From the NCBI GenBank assembly GCA_024305405.1, contig JAKNDB010000079.1, positions 2,532,501 to 2,596,500 of the forward strand: 64,000 nt of DNA, read 5' to 3'. Positions 1 to 13,632 of the stretch are shown one piece after another. Both the position numbers and the translations under genes were made by a program. Source of the DNA: Dirofilaria immitis (taxonomy: Eukaryota > Nematoda > Chromadorea > Rhabditida > Onchocercidae). Every line of letters starts with the position of its first letter. The stretch's first letter is position 1. The notes beneath the pieces were generated by a model, which was given only the letters and a program-made list of their open reading frames with translations, was not told the DNA's origin and made no database searches.

Positions 1-48
1 TTGAATTTCCTTTTAATAAAACATGAGAATCTTGAATATTACACTCAA

Positions 49-246
49 ATGAAAATCATAGATGAAGTTTTTAGTTGTTGGCAAAATTGCCTGCAGAAAG
101 ACCCTCCATCAAAGAAATCCAGAAAGTGCTTATCATACTTTGTCGGGTTAATTTTTCTCATTTCAGTAATTTGTTTTTTCTTTTTTTTTGTTAGCGAAGA
201 GATATTAAATATGATTTTATTTCATGAGCTATTCAAAAACTATTGA
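49..246 (+). CDS. possible short membrane-protein ORF or 5' exon
   Basis: An ATG at 49 opens a 65-codon frame. It has a Cys- and Lys-containing start, then a hydrophobic segment rich in Phe, Ile and Val near residues 28-47, then a stop at 244-246. The first 100 bases are richer in G and C than the surroundings, which hints at coding. A GTTAAT donor-like site near 149 could end an exon there instead. I do not recognise the protein, and the frame may be chance in AT-rich DNA or part of a gene running in from the left. Confidence 0.2.
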   Translation: MKIIDEVFSCWQNCLQKDPPSKKSRKCLSYFVGLIFLISVICFFFFFVSEEILNMILFHELFKNY

Positions 247-1474
247 AAATATTTTTAAGCGATAACTTGTTGAAAACTTTGTCTTTTTCTTCAAGCACTC
301 TATGAAGTCCTTTCTGATCACCAGCGAATAAATTATTCATTTTTTAATCTATCAGGATCATTATCTCAATTTCAAATGTAGTTTTATATTTTTAAAATAA
401 GAAGTAACAAATGAAATATGCTGAATTAAATTAGAATGAAGAGAACGTGTTAAATCAAAATGAAATATTTATTTGATTAAATTGTTCCCAATATTATTAT
501 TTCGCATTTCTAAGCATATATTATGCTTGTTTACTTCTTTATACACCTTCTCTTTCTTGATTAAATTGGTTATTTCAACAAAAAATAACGTTAGAATTGT
601 GCGCATCGTATGATAGTTATTTTTGTTAAAGGTAAAACATTGGTTGACCAATCTATATTTAATTACTTTAAAATTTTTGGAATGTTTTACAATATTTGCG
701 GACCAAATTCATGTCATAACATATTTTTTGACTCTCTTCTCTCAAATTTTACAATATCATCACATGGTACTCTAAATATTGGGGCGATATTTTATAGTGA
801 TTTACTGAGCTAAAAATGATCTTACAGTAGTAACATTGATCGCAATTAGCTACGATTTATTTTGAAATAATGCTTAATCATTATATCTAGATGAACACTC
901 CAAAAGTTTAATTATGAATAAACTTTAGTGCTTTGAAAACTGTTGTATCTTGATTATATGGATAATAATCCGTCAGATTGAATTGCAATTATTTTTTCTA
1001 TTTATCTTTCATGTAATTTATCAGGCAACAGTTTGGACTACTATTATAACACGAAAGTTCATGTGGATAAGAACAATAAACGAATTTGCAATTATTCAAT
1101 TGTAAATTGGTTTTCAATTGTAGAAAATTACTGTCTTTTCATTAATTTACATTCTAAATCTATATTTACATGATTATGAATTATAACTATTAGTCATTTG
1201 ATTTAGTGAATCTTATAATATTCTTCTGTTCATTATGGTGTAATTTCAATGTCTGACACAACTATAATATCTCAGTGATTTATCATACTTCGAAGAATCT
1301 CATATCAGATCTTTTATCAGCGAAGTTCATGTGTTTACTAAAATGAACATTCGTTCAGTCTACTAGAGAATGCATTGCACTAAATAAAGGGCTTGATAAA
1401 ATTGTCATCTATGTCGAGTTTCTAATACAGTTAACCTTGATGAAGTAATAAAGTAACATTTTATATATTTTTAG
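247..1474. other. non-coding stretch, no gene seen
   Basis: About 1.2 kb of AT-rich sequence. The only open frame (610-813) has random-looking composition and no usable splice context. It could be a promoter or intron for the exons that begin at 1475. Confidence 0.4.
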
Positions 1475-2799
1475 ATGTATCCCAATTCCAATGAACCGTT
1501 GACGTGTTCTGAAATTCCAAAACAAATGGTATGTAAGAATTAATATTGCGGAAATAAGTATAGAAATAAGTATGTAAAAATTTTAAAAGTGAATTAATCG
1601 AACTAAATTTTGGATGAAAATAATCTCCATCAATTTTTAGTTTAACTTTTGTTTAATTTCTTTTACATGATACGGCTTTTATGAATTTTTGGGAACTTCT
1701 TGATCAGGTTTAAATGGTTTATAATACTTTTTCAAATACTTTTCATTTCTTTTTTATAGAAGTAATATTTCAGAAATTCAGTCTCTTTATAAAAATAATA
1801 ATTACCAAATGCAATAAGCAGTTTTCAGTTGGTGATTGAATTACCATATGTTGTTATTTTAAAACGGTAATGTTTCATTCAATTTTTTCCTTCATTTTTA
1901 AGCTTAATAGATTTATAGGACGAGGTCGTTGATGAAAAGGATGTTGTTAGCAGCGTGGAGTCTAGTGCAAACGAAAGGAAACAGTTTCAAAATCTGATCA
2001 TGAATCATCACCCAATTTGGTAGAAGAGATTGAAACACTGAAGAAAAAGTATGAACCGTCGTATAGTGCCAATAAGCTAGATAAATAAATGAATAATTAG
2101 CCCATAGCCAAGATTTTAGCGCAGATAACGTTTCCGCTTTTTTTGATTTAAAATGCGTGACAGAATTGCGGAAATTCGAGAAATTGAAATTTAATGTAGG
2201 ACGGAATTACAAAGCATGGGATCAAGCACAAATCAAAGTATGTTGGCAATATTATTACTATCAATCGATGAGAAGAAAAAGTTAAGATTTGAACTAAGTT
2301 TTGTTCTAACTTAATGTATTGTAGTTTTTGTGTTTAAAAGAATTTAGAATCGGCTAAAGGCTCAATCTTATCAAATAGATTATTCGCGCTAAATGTAAAA
2401 ATTATGTAAACCAAGCTCATGCCTATATCATTGCATTCTCTTTATTTTATTTTCCATTTGATAAAACAACAATTTTTTCCATGAAACTTAAAATATCTGT
2501 TTACAGACATTCATTAATTCAACAATATGAAAATATTGCAAACTATACAGATTTATTACGTGAAAAGGTATGCTAATTTGTTTCGAAGAATTCATTCTTG
2601 TTGTTTTTCTTATTTGGAAAGAATATTTATGTTTAATTTGATTTGCTTTATTATGTCAAGCATTCGATATTGTCAATAGATGTGTTGCGTGTCATGTATA
2701 ATACATTACCCTTCAGTTCGAATTGTGCAAGGACTTGAATTCAGATTAGAGGCATTGCGACGAGTGGTATTTATGAGCTACGCTGGATGGTATAAATAA
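1475..2799 (+). CDS. unrecognised multi-exon gene, soluble charged protein
   Basis: Five exon-like blocks have matching splice signals. 1475-1528 begins MYPNSNEP and ends at GTATGT in phase 0. The next starts at 1919 (acceptor TATAG) and is Glu/Ser-rich, as in VEEIETLKKKYEP, to about 2058. The third spans about 2101-2239, includes AWDQAQIK and ends at GTATGT. The fourth, about 2506-2568, includes YENIANYTDLLREK and ends at GTATGC. 2680-2799 is a terminal exon ending VVFMSYAGWYK and TAA. One missing base in the A run at 1974-1976 joins the two frames of the second block; its link to the third block is unresolved. I see no known domain, signal peptide or membrane segment. The coding nature of 2140-2240 and 2680-2799 is convincing, but the model is incomplete and exons may be missing at either end. 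Confidence 0.45.
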
Positions 2800-5700
2800 A
2801 GCAATGTTTCTTAATATATCCTTCTGAATTCATTTTGAAATTTCATCAATGAATCGCTTAACAACCAGCAGAATTGGCTGTAATAGATTTTTAAAAGGTT
2901 GTTTCAGATTACCGCAATTAATTTTAGATTCTTTACTAAGTATATTTTCTCCTGTCATCTCGATACAGCCATTCATTGTTGTTCATTTTTGGAAATTGTT
3001 ATTTTTTTATTTTGTTGTACAGAAGTAATTTTTATCGATTTGAAGAATTTTTATATTGAAAAAATCAGAAATCTGGAAGAATGAACTAAAAGAAAATGGA
3101 ATAGCATATAATAAGAAATATTATTATTTGGTTCTTTTATTGTATCACTGAATATTAGAAAACGATCAGTAATTATTGATCGATCTGAATAATTATTCGA
3201 AATTTGTTTCTTTTATTTTTTTATTTCGAAAAATTTATGAAGTTATTTTTGAAATATTCAGATTTAACGATTGACTTGAATAAGCAATTTAAGCAAATCC
3301 ATTTTATAAATTTATATCTGGTGGTAATGGAGCGTAACAGTTTTACTGCATTTAATAATCGAATGTTCATAATTGATCATGGGACTTTTTCAATTTAAAA
3401 TTATATGCTATTCTTCATTCATCGGATGCTTCAATTTTTCTTTATAAATTCTTGAATGTGAGATTTAATTTTGAAAAATATTTGTAGCGGAATCAAGTTA
3501 TTTATGTTGTTAAAATTCCCATTACCATTTTCTGACTGAATGAGCAGATTTAAAATCATTGTAAAAGATTTCATGCTATATTTCTTTTTTGATAGATAAA
3601 AATAATTTCATTTTCTCCTCAATAAGAAGTCTTTTTTAATGGGTCATTCATGTGTTGAGATTTTTCAACTTTTTGATTGATAAAAGTTGCCTTTCGTAAA
3701 ATTTTTCCACCCTTCTTTTTTGTTCTTTAACTAAAATAATACCTATTCTTTATGTCAAAATTCCACTGCAATTGCTTTCTTGATGAATTATGAATAGTTG
3801 TATTCATTTTCATGTCACTTTACTTTTCATCAAGTTTGCTTGATTTTTATTTAATCCTTGCTGATATTTGCAGCAATATCCACGATGTACATACTTATGC
3901 TTCCTTAATACCAATTGTTTCTTTCGTTCTATGCGTTATTTTAATTTTTATACAAAAGTCGAGTTTTTCAATGACAAACAAGATGTTTTTCCTATGGTTT
4001 TTGAATTTTCTGATGAATAAGCCTATTTCGTTTGATGTCTTTGTTTTATTAACATGAATAGCGTATTTGACGTATAACACGTGAAAACATAAAGCAGCGG
4101 ATTATTATCAAGGAATTAATTAACAATTCAAAATGTATTATATCGGATTTTTAGGGTTCTCTATTATCGTTGTATAAATTACAATCAAATTATTCTGCAT
4201 CATCTTTAACTATATAATGCTTTGCGTACTGTCCTATTTCTCACTCAATTAAAGTTTTCTTAAAGTTTCATTTTATTCTCCTTTTGTTTAAATCGATCTC
4301 TTTTTTTCTTTTCATTTGAAATGATATTGGAAATAGTTTATAATCGCAAAATGTTGCTTGCTGCCAGATAATTTACAATTCTTTCAAAACTATCTCATTT
4401 TCTGCGAATTATATTGCTTTCTTCAATTGAAATATCATATAAACTGGTGCCTTTCCATCATAAAAATAACCCAACTTGAGAAATTATTTTCTACTTTCCT
4501 GATTTTTGTAGAAATTTTACCGGAATATATATCTATTTTTTGATGATTTGTTGTAAGATCCATGAAGTGTTTATTTGATGTATTCTCTTTGCCAATAAAA
4601 CAATATGCATGAAATTTTATCAAATAACTCATCCATCTAATTGTTTATTATTTTCTCAAAATGGTAGGAATGAAATTAATAACCAAATTAACTTATAAAG
4701 CAGGTAACAATTCCTGCAATTTATTGAAATTTACAAATGGAAACGGATAGAGTTAACGAAACATATCGATATTCAACCAATCAATTTAGCATTCTTATTT
4801 GATTTATTATTCATTTTTTTTATAAAATGAATAAAATGATATATAAGATAGAAGTGCTAAATTTTTCTAATGATTGGCCCAAAATTTGAATTGGAAAAAA
4901 TTAGGATATTGATAAAATTGTAAAACTTGATAGCCAGAAAAAAATTTTTTCCAATCCTGCTAGTTACAAGCCTATCATTCAAAACGAAGCATTTATTGAA
5001 ATGGTTTAGAAAAAAATTTTTGAAACAATTCGTCCGTTAAAGGAAGCAAATTTCATGTATCAATCGTCATGATTATAGCCACTTTCTATTAGAGTTAAAA
5101 CTTGTATTCCCGAACAAAATTACTTTTACATTCACAAGATAATTGCAATTTTGATACTTTCAAAATATCATCATTCCGTTTCTTTATTCGAATGTTACTT
5201 AACGGATATGAAAAAAAAAGTTGGAAAAAGTTTGATAGTATATTTGTTGAGTCGGAATATTGTTAAATTGATTCTCATAAATAACGATGACCGGCTTAAA
5301 TATAGGACATTTGTTGCAGAAAAACGATTGAATTTTTCTAGGTCAAAAATTAAATTTACAACAAATCAAATCGCTAATATATGCAACGAAGAATTTTCAA
5401 CAATCCTTCTTTTTTCATTATGTTATCAAATTGAAATGCTTATTTTAAATTAAATCTCATTCGAAATAATAGCATATTATAAATCCATGAGATAAAATTG
5501 GTAATTTTCTTTCATTCGAGATATAGATACTTATCATCTAATGGTGATTATTTTGAAGGATTTATTCCGCAATTTACTAAAAATATTCGCAATTGTTTTC
5601 TCGAAAAAAGAATAAACTTTTCATTTCTACTTATAATAGAAGTTCATTTAATGCAGAAATTTATGATGAAGACATTATCTAAAATTAGTTCATATTGGAT

Positions 5701-6184
5701 TTGAAGACAAAAAAATTTTCCAGAAATTTCAATGAATCAGAATTGATTAATTCTTGAATAAATATAATTTCTAACATTCGACTATAATTTCTAATAATTC
5801 ATTTTTTTCAATCGTTATCTTGAAATATTATCATAATTAAGATCTCTGACCAATATCACCATCTTATTGAGTTCATTATTTCCAAAAGTGTTGCATCCTC
5901 TTTAAAAATGGTGTAAAATTTTCTCGAGATCGTAAAATTTTTCAGATTTACTTCCAGAATATTTAATGGATAACTTCAATTTTGATATTCTGATTCTATT
6001 TTCAAAATTTAATTTTAATTTTAAGTATTCTAATTCTATTTTTGAATTAAATTTAGGATAGATTTTTCGAGATTTCATGCAAAATGAAGTCAAATTATCC
6101 GTGTCTCAAAACTGAATTAAATTTGAATTAAACTTTTGAATTAATTTAATCCGAATCGAATTGTAAAAAATTTTTAACAGTTTC
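2800..6184. other. intergenic sequence between unknown gene and collagen
   Basis: 3.4 kb of AT-rich sequence. A 100-codon frame at 5151-5453 lacks an ATG at its start and any recognisable domain, so I do not call it. The last kilobase should contain the collagen promoter, but I see no identifiable element. Confidence 0.4.
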
Positions 6185-9100
6185 ATGGATTTAAATGTTC
6201 TAAACGAAGAACGTGAGAAAGCTTATCAGTTTGCAATCATCACTGCACTGATCATTGCTGCTGTGCCATTTGTAACATTGATAGCATTAGCACCAAGTGT
6301 AAATCAATATATCAATACTATCAATCATCAATTGCAAAATGATATCTTTTTTGTGAGGTAAATTTGCTATTTTGAATTTATATAGCCATCATGATGATAT
6401 TTCAATTTTAATCAACCACTTGAACATTTATGAAGAATGCAGCTAGGCTTATTTCTGTGACCTAGCAAAATAAAATAATGAGCTTATTTCAGTCTTTCAC
6501 AATATATAGCATAGAACTGTTTTCACAGATGGAACTATAAGCCAGAATCAATGATATCAGATGTAAATAATCTGGCATATCAAAATTGCCAATAAACAAA
6601 AGTAGCATTTTAGAGAGAAAATTGTATTGTGCAAGTTAAATTGTTTTTGAATAGATTAAACTAGTCTACTAAAACTGACCGCTGGATTAATTCTCGATGA
6701 AACGTTTGAAATTCGATAATTTGCTTTTTCAGGAAACTGTATTTAATTTTTACGATTATACTAGTACGAATATGAATTATGATAGAAATAACGATGAATT
6801 AACAAATCGAACTAATGCTATTGTTGGGGTGAGAAAAGAAAGCAATGATCTGATAATTTTTGAATTTATCAATGATCTAAATTTGCATAAAATGCATATA
6901 TTTCATTATATAGCATTAATTAATTAATTAATTAATTTTTACTTTCCTTATCGATTATAAATGAATTTTGTATTGCCAAAAATGATCAATACTTTGAACT
7001 AATTTTTTTTTTTTAATCTTTATTTCACATTTCTTTTTTCTTTTATGTATGAAATAAATTAATTTCTTTATAGCTTAATACCATCTTCGAATATTTGAAT
7101 TGCTCACAAAATTTCGAGAAATGTTACGAAATATGGCGACAAACTAGTCGCAAAATTCGAAGTATACCAATTAACATACTTGAAGAAGTGCCAACAGCAG
7201 CAACTTTTATGCTAAATATTTACCATCTTCGGATACAGCGGAAACGCAACAAGCAACCGAACATAATATCGACCAAGAAAACGGAGAAATGAATCTCAAA
7301 CAATCTGTTATTAGGGAACAAATGGCAGAAGATCCTGATTCTAATTGGCATAATGCCGAAATTGATAATAGTTATAAAGAATCTGAATCAGCTCTTTTGC
7401 ATACTTATAGATTTTTTTCTTCGACTACGAACTATCTTCAGAAATTATCAATAACACAAGCACCTGATATAGAAATCAGAGTTACCGGAACAAATAACGG
7501 TGATCAGGAATGCAGGTGATATCATATTTTAAATTAATAAAATTCAATTAGATAGAAAAATGAATATTGCTGATACGAAACATGATATCAAATAAGATTG
7601 ATAAACTTATTCTTGGATTGAAGATTTTTTTGATTGCAGCTGAAAATCTTTTTGAAACATTAGGAAAGTGGAAATGATTGATTCAAAAATTGCTTAATCG
7701 ATGAATTCAAATGATTGGTGGTAATATTTATGGATAGAAATTAAGCTCAATTTTGATAAAAATATTTTATCAAGGATACACTGGACAATTATTGCCCAAT
7801 ATGTCATATCTTTTGATTTAATCAAATTTTTTTATATTTTCTCTTAAGAATTTTAACTTCAAATTTTATTTAACTTAATGAAAGATCAAATTACCATGAA
7901 AATTTGATCGTTATGAAAGATTTTTTGAAGCTTAATTTAATATAACATTACAATTATAATTAACGAATCTTCTTAGAAGGTAATTATTAGTGAAACAATA
8001 GGTACGTTGATGTCACAAACTCCACATCCATTATTTTACGAATTATTTTCATTTTATGATTTAATAAGTCGATGATTTTCTTTTATTTAATATAAAATAC
8101 ATTTAAAAAAAGATTAAAATTTAAACGTCTTTCTAATTTTATTCTCGACCGATAACATAAAGATTTTGAATTTGAAACTTGAAGAATTCTATTTTTTTAG
8201 TAATAGAAAAAAATTTAGATGTATTGGTTTACCTGGACCTAAAGGATTACCTGGCCGAAAAGGAATTAAAGGTGCTCCCGGTGCACCAGGAGCACCCGGA
8301 TTTCCCGCACGTATGCCTTGTGAACCACCGATCGACTTAAAAAAATATGTGCTGACCCATGTCCAGTTGGCAAACAAGGAATACAAGGACCAACGGTAAG
8401 TTTCTTTTTTTGAGAATTTCAAAAGAATTTAAATATTATTCTAAAAATTTAAAAATACCTTAGCAATTTTTTCTTTGGTATTTTCTCTTATTGCAAATGA
8501 TGCAAAAAAGCTTGTTGATTTGTTACAATAATTGAGAAGAAAATCGGATCTGAAAGATATTACTTTCAGGGTCTCCCTGGAGATAAGGGTCCAATGGGAA
8601 TCCCTGGTATCCATGGCAAGAATGGCGAGGATGGAAAAATTGGTCTTCCAGGGCCAAGAGGTCCACCAGGAATTCCAGGATTGGACGGAGATATTGGTGA
8701 TCCAGGAATTGATGCGTCACCTACACCATTTATTCCAGGACCTCCTGGTCCAGCTGGTGAGCCCGGGCCAGTTGGACCACCTGGTTTGTCCTTTGACTTT
8801 TTGATACAAAAATTGCTTTTGTAATTTGCACTGGTGCGAATTGAAAATTCGAACAGTATTTGAAAAATCTTTTAAGACAAAATTACTGTAGTTTTGATAC
8901 GTTCCAGTGATGCAATTTCAGGACCACGTGGAATGCCTGGAATTGATGGGCCACCAGGACCAACAGGTAAACGTGGACTTCCGGGTGAAGATGGATTATC
9001 CGGAAAACAAGGATCACCCGGATTACCGGGACCGATCGGAAAAGTTGGAACAGATGGGAATGTTGGAGTATGAGATTTCATTTCATTTCTTATATTTTCT

Positions 9101-9466
9101 ATAATTTTAAAAGAATTAAATCGAAAAAGGAAAAAAAAGAAATATTATTGGCTTTTTAATAATTCAATTAGTTTGATAAAATATTTGATCAAATTTTAGC
9201 AATTTAACTTTATCATTGCATCTTTTATTATAAATGATAAAAATATATCAAAATTATATAAATTTTGATATATTTTCGTTTAAGAAATAGAAAGTTAAAT
9301 AATTAAATTTGTATTTTTTTTCTTTTTGATTGCAAAATTTATTTTGTTTTTATTTATTAATTTCGATAAATGAAAAGAATTATCAAAATTACAGGTTTGT
9401 CCAACGTATTGTGCAACAGATGGTGGTGTATTCTTTGTTAAACCACCAGATTGGTTCGAAGATTAA
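6185..9466 (+). CDS. nematode cuticle collagen
   Basis: Secreted structural protein of the nematode cuticle. Exons: 6185-6352, 6733-6828, 7074-7515, 8219-8395, 8570-8783, 8922-9067, 9395-9466; all GT-AG. With two restored bases the frame is 438 codons plus stop. Residues 1-56 match the nematode cuticle collagen N-terminal domain: [20 protein letters not shown], a type II membrane anchor, then [19 protein letters not shown] (codons read near 7155-7170) fits the RxxR subtilisin cleavage site of this family. The Gly-X-Y region (exons 4-6) is interrupted in the usual way and flanked by Cys pairs (ECRC, MPCEPP, DPCP, VCPTYC). The protein ends VKPPDWFED. Single missing bases are needed in the T run at 7205-7208 and the A run at 8339-8345; restoring them also restores splice phase into the next exon. 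Odd: an acidic, Asn/Gln-rich linker of about 100 residues lies between the cleavage site and the first triple-helical block. Family certain; exact orthologue not identified. Confidence 0.9.
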
Positions 9467-10514
9467 TTGTTACAAAGAATTGATGATAACGACATTTAAT
9501 TAAATTTAGCTTCATTAAATTCGCTAATTTAATATGTTGTATATAAATATATGAATGTGCTATCACATTTTTGCAACGCTATATGACGTCTAAATCTGCG
9601 TAAATATACGAGAAGTCATTTTCTGTAAGCAATATAATGCTTTTATTAATTGATTAATTATCATTAATCTAAAAAGTAATGATATTATTGTTAATTATGG
9701 TTGATATGTGTTTCTGATTCTATTGTTAAACTTTATTGAAAGAATGATATCATATCGATCTAATATCTGTTTTTCATCTGCAGGGTAAATTTGAATTTAA
9801 ATTTAAATTTATTTCAACGCTTATTAAATACATAACATAATTGAACATTTCACTTATTCGTTTTTTTACGTGCCATTGACGTGGCTAATAATTTTCACTT
9901 GTTTTTGATTCGAACTACTTATATAAATGACGTATTTCAAAATTTGATCATGGTACCATGTCATTGCTATTTTCTTATGCAAGAAAATATCAATGCATAT
10001 AATAAACGTACCCGAATATTTTTATCTTAGCATTTACGTGATACGTGATACAGAAATCAATAACTTCATATACGCCTTTTATAAAATTTAATTTTGAATT
10101 TCGAAAAATATGAAAATCATCTGTCGATCTATTTATTTATCCTTAGAGATAGATATATTTCAAGATGTTGAAAATATAATCCATCATCTGTTGCTTAGTT
10201 AACTTCAATATTAAATTTGAATTTTATTGAACTAATTTTTGTATCTGTTTAGGAAAAAAAAATAATAATGTATGTATGTGTGTATGTATGTATCAGACAT
10301 ATTATTTATTTAAGAAGTCGATAATTTAAAGTATCAGCTGTCGGTTTACCAGAAAAAAAAAAATTGATTTCTTTTTATTTAAAGAGAATCAGGAAATAAA
10401 TGAAATGAAAGTGTCCGTCTGTCATCCTATTTTAGTCCATAAATTATATTCAAAATGTCCTTTTCTAACTTATCTTGGCTATTGCAGCAAATTCAAAGAA
10501 TAAGTGCCTAGGTA

Positions 10515-10515
10515 A

Positions 10516-10546
<31 letters not shown>

Positions 10547-10570
10547 GAGAGAGGGAGAGAAAGAGAGAGA
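10515..10570. repeat. GA microsatellite
   Basis: Nearly pure (GA)n with a few T and extra G interruptions. The open frame on the opposite strand (10465-10677) is only a translation of this repeat (Leu-Ser). A similar but shorter GA-rich block lies at 12678-12722, and another at about 23912-23966. Confidence 0.9.
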
Positions 10571-11384
10571 AAAAAACCTTTCATTTCAATCGTACCTTTT
10601 TTCTTTTCTTTTTTATTATCAAAAATAGCAAAATCAAAAGAGAAAAAAGATATGAATTTCAGGTAAATTACAATCAATCAATATTTAATTATAATTTATA
10701 AAAAGCAAATATTTGCTAATTTTTGATTTTTTATCTCAAAATTTTTTTCAAAAAAGTTTAAAATTTCTTTATTAAAAAAAAGCAACAAAAATGATTTTAT
10801 TTATTTTTTTTTGGAATTTAAAGATAGATTATCTTATTTTTCCATTACCGTTGCTGGTATTATATTATACTAAAATCTCTTTGCTTTACTAAATAAGTAA
10901 TATTTTTAATTTGATAAGTGAAATAATTTTATTTCGATTATTTTACAATTCAAACTGATAATCTCTTGCATCCTTCTAAACTAATTACTTACCCTGAATT
11001 CAATTTTAATACAAAACATATATGTTTCATTTTTTTTTGCTTCATTTCTCTCTTTATATCTTCATATTACAAATCTCGAATTTAATTCTTGACAGATTTT
11101 TGCTATATTCATTAGTTATAGTTGCTTATTAAGCATATATAATGCAACATGATCATAAATTTTATTTCTACTTTTTTTTCTTTTCATTTATTCCAGAAAT
11201 GAGAATCGTATGATCAAAGCTCTACCGTATCTTGTATTTTCTTTTCTTTTTTTTACCTTAATTCTGGAAATTCAATGAACGGAATCTTATTGTTTTTATC
11301 GGTTTTTCATTCAATAATCATGAGAAGATGAAAGTTGAAAGTTTTAATTTAATTCTCGAGAGCGAATAAAAGCTATAGTAGAGG

Positions 11385-11819
11385 TTAACTTTTATATGTT
11401 GTAAAGATGAAACAAATATGGAAAACTGAACTTTCTTCAATTATCCCAATTATTTTTAGGTTAGAACAAAAAAAAAAACTTTTAAAATGGAAAAAATTGC
11501 TAAAATTCATAAAAGAATTGTACAAATTGTATGAAATTTTTGAATTTGGGTAGCAAATTAATTTATTAAAACTATTAATTAATATTACTATTAATATTAT
11601 TACCTGCAATTTGTTTATGCTCAACAAACAATTAGATTTGTTTATTTCTCTAAATCCTTCAAAATATAGAAGAATAATTAGATATATCAATGATTTAATG
11701 AACTTTTCAATTTCACCTGTTGATAATAAATTATAATAATATGAGAGGTAGCAGAACGACGAATAAGTAAGAGTGTCAAATAATCGCTCTTTAAGGCCTT
11801 CCTTACCAAATACGTTCAT
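11385..11819 (-). CDS. 144-codon ORF of unknown status
   Basis: This is the longest ATG-initiated frame in the gene-poor region that does not run through a repeat. The product is Leu/Ile/Ser/Asn/Phe-rich with hydrophobic stretches (for example VIILIVILIN near the middle), giving a superficial membrane-protein look. In DNA this AT-rich, translated noise has the same composition. I see no Kozak-like context, introns or domain. A chance frame is the more likely explanation. Confidence 0.12.
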   Translation of the reverse strand: MNVFGKEGLKERLFDTLTYSSFCYLSYYYNLLSTGEIEKFIKSLIYLIILLYFEGFREINKSNCLLSINKLQVIILIVILINSFNKLICYPNSKISYNLYNSFMNFSNFFHFKSFFFCSNLKIIGIIEESSVFHICFIFTTYKS

Positions 11820-13549
11820 CGACTAATCTTTCATTCATCACCTCAAGAATACTTTGGACTTTTCTAACTTCTCTTTCCACCATATGCTTTATACATCTTT
11901 TTAGTATTGATCAAAAATATTAATAACCGGTATGGGTACACTCATTGTAATAACACTGATAATTGATGAACTATGTGTCAATTGTGATAGCACTGATAAA
12001 TATCGTCATACTGGTCGCCTTATTACTATATCCCCGATACTTACAATGATCAACTTGTGTCGGTGTCAGCTTGGTATTCCACATTGCTAATTGTTAAGAT
12101 AAAAGGTTAATAAGACGTTCCCCTGAGACAGTTAAATAAGAAAAAGATGCGTTAATTTTTCTGCAACTTTTCTCGCAGTACATAAAATTCAATTCTCATG
12201 AATTAATCGATAAGTTTAATTTAATTCTGAACAATCAATGATATACTTATTTTAATTTTTATCAACTAATTATGCAAGTAACGAATAGAATATTATCAAA
12301 ATATTTATTTCCATAATCTTTTTTTTTTTTCACTCAATTAAAATGATAAGCTGGCTATTTTCTTGCTCGAGATTGATGCACTTTTATCATGAAATTATAT
12401 TCAATGATCGATTTTTAATTAAAAATGCGGTTGACAAGTTATTTGTTAAAAATTCAATCATTAATGAAATATATCTATCTGCATTTCTTTCCTCAATATC
12501 ATTGTCAATTCAATTATTTCCCTCAAAATCAATATTAATTCTTTTTCTTTATTTTTCATTTTGTTTCAGAAAAATTATCATCCATCGTTAAAATGTTATC
12601 TTCAATTGTTATCAAATTTATTATCAGAAGGATCTAAGATGAAAATGCCTTTCAAAAAGTGTTGCAAAAGTGTAATTAATGAAAGAGAGAAAGAGAGCGA
12701 GAGAGGGGAAGAAGAGAGAGAGTCTGATTAGAATTTGAGAATTAACTTGCACTGATCAGTTAGTAATCATTTTGTCGCGCATTATCAGGCTTATTTCATT
12801 TCATACTTATAGATGACCTTATTAAGACATGATTAATTATAACCTATTTTTTTCCACTCCATTGATAGTTTTCAAAGATATTCCTAGAAAATCGAAACTT
12901 AAGAAAGGAAAATAAATTTATATCAACTAATCTTTTATCAGTGTGATACGATGATAAGTGGCATAAATTACTATTGAAATCAAATGAATTATAGCTTTTA
13001 ATTAACAAACATTCTTTTCATTTCAGTAAAATAAAAATAAAAAACAGGAAAACTTGAAAAATGAAAATTTGCTAGGATAGATAAAAATCAGTTAATTAGT
13101 CAGAAAATTTTAAATCAATTCAAATTAACATCATCATATTTGCCTTGGCAATGATCATTTGATAAGACTTTCTGTATTATACGATATCTGATAACTATAT
13201 GTCCGTTAATTTTTCTAATAGTAACATAACCCTAATATGTCGAATAATGTTCATCTAAGCATATTGATCATTATTTAATCAATTTCTAACACGAATCGAT
13301 TGATCCTTATCCACTAACAAAATATATTCCAATATATCATCGCGATATACGAGATGTTATCTTAGTTGTATTATAACATTGCGGTACCATAATAAAAATA
13401 GCCCATTGATAAAAAAGATTATAGAAAAAATATAATAATATGTATGAAAGTTCTATGCTTATTATTCTATATATTTTTATTTACTCATTGAACTTATTTT
13501 TTGTTCACTTTCACAATCGAATATCTTCAAAATAAAATTGTTAAAATAT

Positions 13550-13632
13550 TTGTTATCAGAGTATAAGCCATCTGATAGATGGAATATACTTATTTGTTAT
13601 CAGAATATAAGCTATCTGATGGAATGTTCTTA
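13550..13632. repeat. 43-bp tandem duplication
   Basis: Two adjacent, slightly diverged copies of a unit containing TTGTTATCAGA, TATAAGC and ATCTGAT. The first copy carries a few extra bases (GATAGAT). No gene association. Confidence 0.7.

Noticed and set aside
11930..12130. GC-richer patch as a possible gene or RNA
   Set aside because: Stops occur in all frames and I found no recognisable RNA fold or motif.
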